Below are positions 19,404 through 28,600 of a DNA stretch of 64,000 bases, in pieces. Each line of letters begins with the position of its first letter. The stretch's first letter is position 1. The notes under the pieces were generated by a model. It was not told where the DNA came from and ran no database searches. It saw only the letters and a program-made list of their open reading frames with translations. The DNA is from Armatimonadota bacterium (GTDB lineage Bacteria > Sysuimicrobiota > Sysuimicrobiia > Sysuimicrobiales > Humicultoraceae): contig VGFA01000002.1 of NCBI GenBank assembly GCA_016869025.1, positions 186,001 through 250,000 of the forward strand, given 5' to 3'. The position numbers were made by a program, and so were the translations under genes.

Positions 19404-22090
19404 GGTGCGACCGGCTGCATCTCGGCCCAGTTCGGGCCTGCTTTGGCCTCGGCAACCAGCGGTACCGACAGCGGGAACGCCGCCTCCATCACGGCCCGGA
19501 CCTGTTCCGCGACCCGCACCGAGACGGCCTCGGGCACCTCAAACAGCAGCTCGTCGTGAATCTGCAGGGTCATGCGCGCGCCGGGGAACGCCGGCAACAC
19601 CTGCCTGACGATCTCCAGCATCGCGAGCTTGATGATGTCGGCGCTGGATCCCTGGATCGGCGTGTTGATCGCCACCCGCTCCGCGGCCTCGCGCACCGCG
19701 CGGTTGCGGCTCTGCAGGTCGGGCAGGTAGCGGCGACGGTTCAGCACCGTCGTAACGAAACCGTCCCGGCGGGCTTCCTCCACTATGCGCAGCATGTACT
19801 CCCGCACCCTGGGGAACCGGGCGTAGTAGAGGCCAATGAAGCTGCGTGCCTCCTCGCGGGGGATGCCGAGCTGGCCGGCCAGGCCGTGCTCGCTCATGCC
19901 GTAGGCGACCCCGAATACGATGGCCTTGGCCCGGCGCCGCAGCTCGGGGGTCACCGCGCCGCTCGCGACACCGAAGACCTCAGCCGCCGTGACGGCGTGG
20001 ATGTCCTCGCCCCGCTCGAAGGCATCCACCAGGCCTGGATCGCGGGTGATGTGCGCCAGCACCCGCAGATCAATCTGCGAGTAGTCTGCGCTGAGGAGCT
20101 GCGACCCGGACGGCGCGATGATCGCGCGGCGGATCCTGCGGCCCTCTTCGGTGCGGATCGGCAGGTTCTGCAGATTGGGCTGCTCGGTGATCACGCGGCC
20201 CGTGGCGGCCAGCGTCTGGTTGAACGTGGTGTGCACCCGTCCGGTCCTGGGGTCGGCCAGGCGGGGCAGAACGTCCACGTACGTGGACTTCAGCTTGCTC
20301 AGCTCGCGGTGCGTCACGATCTTGGCCACAACCTCGTGCCGTGGCGCCAGACTCTCCAGCACCTCGGCGTCGGTCGAGTAGCCGGTCTTGGTCCGCTTCA
20401 GCGGCGGAAGTTGGAGCTTCTCGAAGAGCACAAACGCAAGTTGCTTGGGGGAGCCAAGGTTGAACTCGGTGCCTGCCTGGGCGTAGATCTCGGCGGCCAA
20501 CGCGTTCAGCCGCGAGGACAGCTCCTCGCCGAGCGCGGCCAGGTATGGGAGGTCCGTGGCAACGCCATCCGTCTCCATCGCCGCCAGCACCCCGGCCAGG
20601 GGGATCTCGACGTCGCTGAACAGTCCCTCCACGCCCTGCTCGCGCATGCGCTCATCGAGCACCGGGCGCAGCCGCAGCAGGGCGGCCGCAGCCGCAGCAA
20701 CCGAAGCACCTGCACTGGGATCGAGGACCAGGTCGGAGCCGGCGTCGAGATCAGGCTCCGGCAGATCCTCCCCGAGGAACTCGCGGGCGGCCGTGGCCAG
20801 CGTGTGCGTGCGCCTGCCCGGGTTGATCAGGTACGACGCGATCCCAACGTCGAAGTCGAAGCCGGCAGGGGTCACGCCCTCCCGTCCGAGAGCGAGCAGG
20901 TCGGCCTTCAGGTCGGCGCTCACCTTGCGGATCGCGGGATCCTCCAGCACGGCACGGATGGGTGAGGGAATTCCTCCGTCCAGCGGCAGCCAGGCCGCCT
21001 GACCCTCGGCCGCTATGCCCACCGCGCGCAGACGGGCTGTCAGCGGGTGGCCGCTCTCCCGCAGAAACGCCACGCCGATCTCTTCGGCGGCGCGCGCCCA
21101 CGCCGCGATCCCCTCGGGAGTCGCCGCCTGCACCGTGACCCGCATGGCTCTGGAAGTGGAGACAGCGGCCGCTGCCGCAGGAACCACCCCTGCTGTGGGC
21201 GCGGGCTCTTCGTGCGCTGCGCGGGGGCGCAGCCGTTGGAGGAATCCCCGAAACTCCAGGTCCTGAAACAGCGCCTCGAGGCGGCCGCTGTCCGGTTCGC
21301 TGCGGCGGAGCGTTTCCAGATCAACCTCGACGGGCGCGTCGGTTACGATCGTCGCCAGTTGCTTGCTCAGCACCACCTGGTCTCTTGCGCCCTCCAGGAC
21401 CGCACGGATCTTGGGCGGCGCCTCACTGAGGCGGTCGAGCAGCGCCTCTACGCTGCCGAACTGCTGGATCAGCGCGCTCGCGGTCTTCTCGCCGATGCCG
21501 GGTACGCTCGGGATGTTGTCGCTGGGGTCGCCCCGCAGGCTCTTGTAGTCCGGAAGCTGTGCTGGACCGAACCCGAAACGCTCCCGCACCTTCTGCTCGT
21601 CGTATACAACCGCCTCGGAGGCACCCCGGCCGGTGACCATAACACGGGTGCGATTGTCCACAAGCTGCAGGGTGTCGAGGTCTCCGCTGACAACCAGCAC
21701 CTCCATGCCCTCGGCCTCGGCGCGCCGTGCGATCGTGGCAATGACGTCCTCGGCCTCAAAGCCCTCGGCTTCGACGACCGGGATCCGCAGCACTTCGAGT
21801 ACCTGCTTGCTCAACCCGATCTGCGGCCGCAGGTCGTCGGGCATGGCCTCCCGGTGTGCTTTGTACTCGGCGTACTGCTCGTGACGGAAGGTCGGACCCG
21901 GCCGGTCGAAGGCAGCGGCGATGTAGTCCGGGCGTTCCTCTTCGAGGACCTTCAAGACCATGGCCGTCAGGCCATAGACCGCGTTGGTCGGCCGGCCGTC
22001 CCTGGTGGTCAGGTAGGGCAGCGCGAAGAAGGCGCGGTAGATGAGGCCGTTGCTGTCCAGGAGTATGAGTTTGCCGGGCATGGACATCAC
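19400..22090 (-). CDS. polA: DNA polymerase I, proofreading site degenerate
   Basis: 896 residues. The 5'-3' exonuclease domain (residues 1-290) is intact, with SGDLDTLQLV, DYKSLRGDPSDNIPSVPGIG and the helix-hairpin-helix. The 3'-5' exonuclease domain keeps its fold but lacks the metal ligands: the DxE motif reads VAFLRES, the LKYD motif reads LKADLL, and no AxxDAxxT motif is found, so proofreading should be absent, as in Taq. The polymerase domain has motif A DYSQID (Asp674 where Glu is normal) and O-helix KAIVFGVAYG (Val725 where Asn is normal). A GTG start at 22090 and ATGs at 22087 and 22081 are in frame; a TATACT box seven bases before the GTG suggests a leaderless mRNA. Confidence 0.96.
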   Translation of the reverse strand: MMSMPGKLILLDSNGLIYRAFFALPYLTTRDGRPTNAVYGLTAMVLKVLEEERPDYIAAAFDRPGPTFRHEQYAEYKAHREAMPDDLRPQIGLSKQVLEVLRIPVVEAEGFEAEDVIATIARRAEAEGMEVLVVSGDLDTLQLVDNRTRVMVTGRGASEAVVYDEQKVRERFGFGPAQLPDYKSLRGDPSDNIPSVPGIGEKTASALIQQFGSVEALLDRLSEAPPKIRAVLEGARDQVVLSKQLATIVTDAPVEVDLETLRRSEPDSGRLEALFQDLEFRGFLQRLRPRAAHEEPAPTAGVVPAAAAAVSTSRAMRVTVQAATPEGIAAWARAAEEIGVAFLRESGHPLTARLRAVGIAAEGQAAWLPLDGGIPSPIRAVLEDPAIRKVSADLKADLLALGREGVTPAGFDFDVGIASYLINPGRRTHTLATAAREFLGEDLPEPDLDAGSDLVLDPSAGASVAAAAAALLRLRPVLDERMREQGVEGLFSDVEIPLAGVLAAMETDGVATDLPYLAALGEELSSRLNALAAEIYAQAGTEFNLGSPKQLAFVLFEKLQLPPLKRTKTGYSTDAEVLESLAPRHEVVAKIVTHRELSKLKSTYVDVLPRLADPRTGRVHTTFNQTLAATGRVITEQPNLQNLPIRTEEGRRIRRAIIAPSGSQLLSADYSQIDLRVLAHITRDPGLVDAFERGEDIHAVTAAEVFGVASGAVTPELRRRAKAIVFGVAYGMSEHGLAGQLGIPREEARSFIGLYYARFPRVREYMLRIVEEARRDGFVTTVLNRRRYLPDLQSRNRAVREAAERVAINTPIQGSSADIIKLAMLEIVRQVLPAFPGARMTLQIHDELLFEVPEAVSVRVAEQVRAVMEAAFPLSVPLVAEAKAGPNWAEMQPVAP

Positions 22091-22097
22091 CGCGCGT

Positions 22098-22103
22098 AGT
22101 ATA
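22098..22103 (-). promoter_or_regulatory. -10 box of polA
   Basis: Minus-strand TATACT ends seven bases before the GTG at 22090 and ten before the ATG at 22087. There is no room for a Shine-Dalgarno leader. No convincing -35. Confidence 0.55.
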
Positions 22104-22111
22104 GCAGGCGG

Positions 22112-22819
22112 CTACGGGCATCGCTGAGCAGTCGGGAAGGCGGCGACGAACTCCGGACCGTGGTGGAAGAAGTACTCGGCCTCGTAGAAGGCGCGGACCA
22201 TCTGGTGGGCCAGGCGGCCACGCCACCTGTCAACAGCCTCCGCAAAGCCGGGACGCAGGGCGGCGTCCCCGTAATGGTAGGCGACAACCCAGTAGAAGGC
22301 CCGAGGCGGTTCCATCTCGATCCGCAGGTCGGGCACGCCGTTGTCGTCAAGGTCCACGTGAAGAGTGAACAGCCTCGTCTTCACCCGGTCGAGCGGTGTG
22401 TGCCCGATGAGGACCAGCGACGCCCGGCCACGGCCCGTCCAGTCCATCGCAAGCGTGTCGACCTGCTCGTGACCTCCGCCGGGACCGGCTGCCTCGCTGC
22501 TGCGACGCCCGACGACAGCGTACCATCGCGCAGCCGCCCGGACGCCTATAAGGTCTGCCTGCCCCTCGCAGACCCCACCGCCGTCGGCGTCGAAGCGGAG
22601 ATGATCGTCGGCCTGCTGCACCAGGCGGGCGGCCCGCAGGCGTTCCGGGAGGAAGGGCGCGTACTCGAAGGCGGCCTGGGAGGCGGTCAGGCGCTGGATT
22701 TCCGTGGGGCCGAGCGTCGTCCACCGGAGGTCGCCGTGGGCCCACGCGGCCGGTGCGCGGGTTACGAGGACCAGAAGGAGAGCAATGAAAGCGAATGCGT
22801 GATCAGGAGCGGCCTTCAT
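22112..22819 (-). CDS. Secreted protein of unknown function
   Basis: About 235 residues starting MKAAPDHAFAFIALLLVLVT with a signal peptide ending near AAWAHG. The mature part contains VDLDDNGVPDLRIEMEPPRAFYW, an aspartate-rich loop that resembles a calcium-binding turn (DLDDNGVPD), and ends in a region rich in His, Phe and Tyr. I do not recognise the family. The ATG at 22819 is chosen because the signal peptide begins there. It lies between the anti-sigma gene and polA, both in the same direction. Confidence 0.65.
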   Translation of the reverse strand: MKAAPDHAFAFIALLLVLVTRAPAAWAHGDLRWTTLGPTEIQRLTASQAAFEYAPFLPERLRAARLVQQADDHLRFDADGGGVCEGQADLIGVRAAARWYAVVGRRSSEAAGPGGGHEQVDTLAMDWTGRGRASLVLIGHTPLDRVKTRLFTLHVDLDDNGVPDLRIEMEPPRAFYWVVAYHYGDAALRPGFAEAVDRWRGRLAHQMVRAFYEAEYFFHHGPEFVAAFPTAQRCP

Positions 22820-22930
22820 CCGGCACGACAGCAGCCCAGAGCGGAAGCAGTACCCAGACACCGGACGCTGAATGGGCGGTTCCCCCTTGTGCCCGAGGAG
22901 GCCGTACAGCGCTGGATGTTCTACCCTACC

Positions 22931-24115
22931 TCAGGAAGTCCTACCCGCCCGGCGAGAACCGCGGCGCAGCAGCCACCACGCCAGCGCAACGAGCAGCGCC
23001 ACGGGCAGCGCCGCCGCCGCGAGCGCCGCCAGCCATTCGACGGCGCCCAGCATCTGCCGGATGGTGTTGGTGAACGCGGTCTTGACGCGCTCCAGCGTCC
23101 GCGTGAAGTCCCAGAACCCGCCCGAGCCCTTCTTCGGCTTCTGACTCACCTCGGCCTGCACCGTGGCCAAATCCACCTTGTTGGCCAGGAAGCGCAGGCG
23201 GCCGGTCAGGCGCTCGATCTCGCCGCGTACCCGTGCCACCTCGCCCTCGATGGCCAGCAGGTCGGGGATCCTGGTGGCGCGGTCCATGAGCGCCAGCAGC
23301 CGCGCTTCCTGGCGCGTCAGGTTGCGCACGCGGGCCTCCAGGTCAATGAACTCCTCGGTCACGTCCTGGCCGCTGATCTGCCGGCGCTGCACGGTGCCCA
23401 ACTTCTCTACCTGCGCCACGACCTCGCTGAATCGGGCTGCCGGCACGCGCAGGACGAACGTGCCGCGGGGCACGCCGTCTTCCTCCGAGAACGAGGAGTC
23501 GGCCACGAAGCCGCCTGCGCCTTCCGCGATGGCAAAGAGGCGGCTGGCGGCCGCGTCGAACCGCTCGACCTCGATTGACATCTGGCCGGTCCGGATCACC
23601 CGGCGCAGGAAGGCCGCCTCGCCGGGTGCGGCAGCCGGTGGAACCGCCTGCGCTGTCGTGCGCGCTGCCTCGTCAACCTTCGAGACGTCCAGCGCAAGCG
23701 CCGGCATCTTGACCCGCGCGACGCGACCGGGCGGCGCTGCATCGCGCAGCAGGTTGACCGCGAAGACCCCCACCATGACCACGGCCGCTGCCGCGGTGAC
23801 GGTCCCCCAGGACCACCGGATCCTCGACCCGGACCCGCTCCTCCACGACAGCGCCGCGCGCAGGCGCGTCCACGGTGAGTGCTGCGTTGCCTGGGCGAGC
23901 CGCTCGATCCGGCGGCGCACATCGGCGGCAAATCCCTCGGGTGCCTGCATCGGTTCCACCTCCTGGAGCAGGGTGACGGTCGTGCGCAGTTGCGCCAGTT
24001 CCTCGCGGCAGGAGGAGCAGCCCTCAAGGTGCGCCTCCACCTGCGCTGCCTCATGGTCCGGCAGCGCGCCGTCAAGAAACGTCGCGAGCCGGGTGCGTGC
24101 TTCCTCGTGGGTCAT
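22931..24115 (-). CDS. Zinc-finger anti-sigma factor fused to a DUF4349 domain
   Basis: About 394 residues. Residues 1-45 form an anti-sigma zinc finger (HEAAQVEAHLEGCSSC, the HxxxCxxC ligand pattern). A hydrophobic segment near residue 105 (TVTAAAAVVMVGVFAVNLL) spans the membrane. The outer part is a DUF4349-like domain (GQMSIEVERFDAAASRLFAI and VRNLTRQEARLLALMDRA, a likely coiled coil), and a second membrane helix (LAALAAAALPVALLVALAWW) closes the protein. The ATG at 24115 has a GGTGAGGGG ribosome site and follows the sigma gene by seven bases. It should hold the ECF sigma factor at the membrane until a signal is received. Confidence 0.88.
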   Translation of the reverse strand: MTHEEARTRLATFLDGALPDHEAAQVEAHLEGCSSCREELAQLRTTVTLLQEVEPMQAPEGFAADVRRRIERLAQATQHSPWTRLRAALSWRSGSGSRIRWSWGTVTAAAAVVMVGVFAVNLLRDAAPPGRVARVKMPALALDVSKVDEAARTTAQAVPPAAAPGEAAFLRRVIRTGQMSIEVERFDAAASRLFAIAEGAGGFVADSSFSEEDGVPRGTFVLRVPAARFSEVVAQVEKLGTVQRRQISGQDVTEEFIDLEARVRNLTRQEARLLALMDRATRIPDLLAIEGEVARVRGEIERLTGRLRFLANKVDLATVQAEVSQKPKKGSGGFWDFTRTLERVKTAFTNTIRQMLGAVEWLAALAAAALPVALLVALAWWLLRRGSRRAGRTS

Positions 24116-24122
24116 CGGCCCC

Positions 24123-24668
24123 TCACCCTTCGGCACTGACAAGATCCGTCAACTGCGCGCGCATGGCCTCACGGCCCCGGGCCAGGCGCGACCGCACCGT
24201 CCCCAACGGAACTTGAAGGACGCGTGCGATCTCGTCGTAGGCCAACCCCTGCAGGTCGCGCAGCACGACGGCGGTGCGGTACTCCACCGGCAAGCGGCCC
24301 AGCGCTGCGTGCACTCGCCGGGTGACCTCCCGGCGGTTCGCCGCGGCTTCTGGATCGTCGATCGCCCGGAACTCGGCGCTCAGTTCCACCGCCGGATGCG
24401 CCGGCCGCCTGCGCACGAGGTCGAGCGCTGCGTTCGTGGCGATGCGGTACAACCAGGTCGAGAACGCGGCGTCCTCGCGATACCGGGGCAGGGCCTGGTA
24501 GGCGCGCACGAAAGCATCCTGCGCGGCGTCGGAGGCATCCTCGCGGTTCCCGGTGATCCGGTAGGCCAGGTTGTAGACCCGATCCTGGTGGAGACGAACC
24601 AGCAGATCGAACGCTTCGATCTCGCCGGCGCGGGAGCGGTGGATCAGGTCACGTTCATCAGGGGTCAC
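24123..24668 (-). CDS. ECF-type RNA polymerase sigma factor
   Basis: 181 residues, GTG start. Region 2 (AFDLLVRLHQDRVYNLAYRI then DASDAAQDAFVRAYQAL and FSTWLYRIATNAALDLVRR, residues about 18-85) and region 4 (LPVEYRTAVVLRDLQGLAYD, then IARVLQVPLGTVRSRLARGR, residues about 118-170) are typical of SigW/RpoE-like group IV sigma factors. The downstream gene is its cognate anti-sigma factor. Target promoters cannot be told from this window. Confidence 0.95.
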   Translation of the reverse strand: MTPDERDLIHRSRAGEIEAFDLLVRLHQDRVYNLAYRITGNREDASDAAQDAFVRAYQALPRYREDAAFSTWLYRIATNAALDLVRRRPAHPAVELSAEFRAIDDPEAAANRREVTRRVHAALGRLPVEYRTAVVLRDLQGLAYDEIARVLQVPLGTVRSRLARGREAMRAQLTDLVSAEG

Positions 24669-24756
24669 TCAGGTCTCCTCGCCTGCATCCTGTCAACCGT
24701 TAGACGGGACCGCGAGGAAAAGGTTCCCGGCCGCGGGGGGGAGGGGGCCTTGTTGG

Positions 24757-24840
24757 TGCCGGGGGCGGGACTTGAACCCGCAAGGGGTTTCCCCCAACGG
24801 CTTTTGAGGCCGTCGTGTCTGCCTGTTTCACCACCCCGGC
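24757..24840 (-). tRNA. tRNA-Leu (anticodon CAA)
   Basis: An 84-nt class II tRNA: acceptor stem GCCGGGG/CCCCGGC, discriminator A, anticodon loop CTCAAAA (anticodon CAA, codon UUG), a variable-arm hairpin, and T-loop GGTTCAAGTCC. Confidence 0.95.
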
Positions 24841-24869
24841 TCGCACCAACCGCCCAACGACCAACAGGA

Positions 24870-24899
24870 ATAATAGCACGTCGGTCTGGCCGCGTTCAA
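24870..24899 (-). promoter_or_regulatory. Promoter of tRNA-Leu(CAA)
   Basis: TTGAAC (24894-24899) and TATTAT (24870-24875) are spaced by 18 bases on the minus strand, about 30 bases upstream of the tRNA. Confidence 0.7.
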
Positions 24900-24940
24900 T
24901 TCGGCGAACGCTTGAATGGGTAAGCCGCCCCCCTGCCCTG

Positions 24941-25669
24941 CTACTCCGTTGGCCTGGAATGCTCGAACTTGGGAGCGCCCCTGTACGCGGGCACGTTGAG
25001 TTCGCCCTGCCGGCTGATCGTAATACCCAACCCCAGGGCCCGCAGGCCTTCCAGCAGCCCTCCGCGGATGTTGAGAGCACCCTCCAGCGTGGCCGGGTCG
25101 CCCAGCGCCACGACCGTGAACGGGCCCGTGAGCCGTGCCAAGTCTACCACCACGGTCCCCCCGACCTGGCCGAAGCCGGTGGTGGCTATTACCCGCTGAT
25201 CGTTCACGGCAACGGCCTCCGCGCCGGCTGCCCACAGCTCGTTGATGACGCTCACCAGATCCTGGTAGGTCACAACAACCGGGCTGCTGCCCGCCGGGTT
25301 GCTCTTGGCGTCCTCAAGGCGCACGACGATCCCCGGGCCTTTCATCGGCTTCAGCCCTGCGAGCACGCGGAGGCTCTCCAGTTCCTTGCTCATCGCCGCC
25401 GCCAGGGTGCGGCCCTCTACGGTGGCCTGCTCGTACTCTGCAAGTCGCCGCTGCATCTCACCAACCTTGCGCTCCAGCGCCACCCGCACCTCGCGCTCCT
25501 GCCGCAGCAGCGTCGCCAGAGCGTACACGTTGCGGGTGGGCACCTCCGGCTGCGCGCTCAGGTACCGGCTTGCCCTGAACTGGACCACAAACAGGAACCC
25601 GATTCCCAGCAGCACCGCCGCCGCAACAACCTGCGGACCGCTGACACGCCCGAAGGGTCGCGCTCTCAT
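24941..25669 (-). CDS. DUF881 family membrane-anchored protein
   Basis: About 242 residues. An N-terminal membrane helix (VVAAAVLLGIGFLFVVQFRA, residues about 13-32), a coiled-coil stretch (LLRQEREVRVALERKVGEMQ), then the DUF881 domain with GPGIVVRLEDA, VVTYQDLVSVINELWAAGAE, and AVNDQRVIATT. DUF881 proteins often sit near cell-division genes of Bacillota and Actinomycetota; their exact role is unclear. The ATG at 25669 has an AGGAGGAG ribosome site and overlaps the dnaE stop by four bases. Confidence 0.9.
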   Translation of the reverse strand: MRARPFGRVSGPQVVAAAVLLGIGFLFVVQFRASRYLSAQPEVPTRNVYALATLLRQEREVRVALERKVGEMQRRLAEYEQATVEGRTLAAAMSKELESLRVLAGLKPMKGPGIVVRLEDAKSNPAGSSPVVVTYQDLVSVINELWAAGAEAVAVNDQRVIATTGFGQVGGTVVVDLARLTGPFTVVALGDPATLEGALNIRGGLLEGLRALGLGITISRQGELNVPAYRGAPKFEHSRPTE

Positions 25670-28600
25670 GGCTGAACTCCTCCTGTGCCGTTGGCGCGGC
25701 TGCCTGTCTCGGATGCGGACCGCGCCGGAATCCATGACGCGGTCTTCGGGCCCAGCAGCCCCTCGACGGCCTCGACGACCTCGGCGCCTGCCACCACGCT
25801 GATACCGCGAGCCTGCATCCGCACCTGCCTGCCCTCCGAGACCACCGTCAACAGCACCGGGCGGTCACCGCCATGGCGCGCGAGCAGGTCCCGCAGGCGG
25901 CGCATCCCCTCCTCCCCGTGCCGGTCGGCGTCCACGAGGACGTGCAGCACCGCCTCGCCCTGAGGACCTGGCCCTGACGGACCGGCCACGAGCGCAGATA
26001 CCGCGTCGGCCAGCACCTTCACCTGCTGCTCGGACGAATCCAGGCGCCCGCGCACAACCACGATCGCGTCACGGCGAATCTCCGCGTGGCTCTGTTCGTA
26101 CGTCTTGGGGAACACGATCACCTCGGCGCTGCCGGTGGCGTCCTCCAGCGTCAGGAAGGCCATCGCGGCGCCGTTCTTCGTCGTGGTGCGCTTCAGTGCC
26201 GTTATCAGCCCTCCGATGACGACGTCGCTCCGATCACGTAGTTCCGGCAGTTGGGCGACCGTTGCGGTCACGCGCGCGGCCAGCGCGTCGCGGACGTGCG
26301 TCAGGGGATGGTCCGAGACGTACATGCCGAGCATGTCGCGCTCCATCGCCAGGAGCTCGGCCTTGGAGAATTCCTCGACCCCGGCCTGTTGCGCTACGAC
26401 CGGAGATAGCGGCGCGACTTCGCCCGCGTCGAAAAGCCCGGTCTGTGCCCCTGCCCGTGCCTGGCGCTGGCCGCCGGCCAGGACGGCTTCGGCCTGCCGC
26501 AGCATCGTGGCGCGAGTACGGCCCAGCGAGTCGAGGGCACCGGCCTTCACCAGGCTTTCCAGCACCCGCCGGTTCACGACGCGACCGTCCACGCGCATCA
26601 CCAAATCTTCGAGGGACGAAAACGGACCCCCCTGCGTGCGCGCCCTCACGATGGCCTCCACCGCGCCGCCGCCGACGTTCTTGATGGCGGCCAGGCCGAA
26701 CCGGATAGCGTTGCCGGCCACGGTGAAGGTGTCCGCCGACGCGTTCACGTCCGGGGGTAGCACGCGGATGCCCATGCGTTCGCACTCGGAGACCGCGGCC
26801 GCGACCTTGGCCATCCAGTCCTGTCCCTGCGCTTCGGTGGTCAGCACCGCGGCCATGTACTCGGCGGGGAAGTTGGACTTGAGGTACGCGGTCTGGTAGG
26901 CAATCAACCCGTAGCACGCCGCGTGCGCCCGGTTGAAGCCGTAACGCGCGAACGGCTCGAACTGCTCCCATATCTGATCTATCTTCCGCTTGGACACGCC
27001 GCGCTTGCGGGCACCTGCAATGAACTGCTCCCGCTGGGCCTCCAGCTTGTCCTTGATCTTCTTGCGTATCGCGTAGCACAGGACGTCTGCCTCGGCCAGG
27101 GTGTAGCCGGCCACCGCCTGGCAGACCGCCATCACGTCTTCCTGGTAGACCATCACGCCGTAGGTCTCACCCAGCACCGCCTCCAGCGAGGGATGCAGGT
27201 AGGAAATCGGCTCCTGCCCGTGCTTGCGGCGTATGTAGGACGGGATGTTGGCCATCGGCCCGGGCCGGAACAGGGCCACCATCGCCATGATGTCCTCTAT
27301 CCGGGTGGGCCTCAGCTCCTTCAGGTGACGGGTCATGCCCGCGCCTTCGAGTTGGAAGATGCCCACGGTCTCGCCGCGCGACAGCAGATCGAAGGTGGCC
27401 CGATCGTCAAGGGGGATGGCCTTGAGGTCAATCCGAACCCCACGCACCGCTTCGATGATCTTGAGGGCCCGGTCCAGGATCGTCAGGTAGGAAAGGCCCA
27501 GGAAGTCCATCTTGAGGAGCCCGATCTGATCAACTGCCCCCATGTCGTATTGGGTCATCACCAGATCGCCCTTGGTGGCGCGCTGGAGCGGCACGAGATC
27601 AATCAGCGGGTCGCGCGATATGATTACGCCCGCAGCATGGGTGCTGGCGTGGCGCGCTACGCCCTCCAGCTTCTGAGCCAGCCCGATCAGGCGGCCGACC
27701 GCGGGCGTCTCCTCGGAAGAGCGGCGCAGCTCGGGGTCGGCCCGCAGGGCCTCGTCGAGGGCCGCGTTGAAGGGTATTAGTTTAGCGATCCGATCCACAT
27801 CCGAGTAGGGCAGCCCCATGACCCGGCCTATGTCCCGGACCGCCTGGCGGGCACCCATGGTCCCGAAGGTAATGATCTGCGCCACGTGGTCGGCGCCGTA
27901 CTTTTCAATCACGTACCGTATGACCTCGTCGCGCCGGCTGTCCATGAAATCCACGTCAATATCCGGCATCGTGTACCGCTCGAGGTTGAGGAACCTCTCG
28001 AACGGAAGCCGGTAGTGAAGCGGGTCCACATCTATGACGCCCAGCGTGTAGAGCACGAGGCTACCTGCGGCCGATCCGCGGACGGTGGTCAGGATGCCCC
28101 GGCGCCGCGCAAACGAGACGAAATCCCAGACAATAAGGAAGTAAGCGGCGTAGCCCATCAGCGCGATCACGCGCAGCTCCTCGTCGAGGCGTGAGCGCTG
28201 CGCCTGGGTGGGTCGGCCGTACAGGCGATGGAGGCCCTCCTCGCAGAGCCGCCGCAGGTAGGCGTCGGGCGTCTCGCCTTCCGGCACCGGGAAGTGCGGG
28301 AGCTTGAGCTTGCCCAACTCCAGCTCCAGCCCAACGCGGCCGGCGATCTCCAGCGGCGCACGCAACGCCTGGCCCAGTCCCGGGAACCGCGCCGCCATCT
28401 CCTCGGCGCTCTTCAGGTAGAACTCGGGGGTATCGCCCATCCTGGGCTTGTCCGTGGCTGAGAGCGCCACGTTCATCTGGATGCACATCAGCGCGTCCTG
28501 GGCATCGGCCTCGTCGCGGCGCACGTAGTGGACGTCGTTCGTCGCGACTAGCGGCAGGTCCAGTTCCGCGGCCAGGCGGAGCATGCCCCGGATGTTGACC

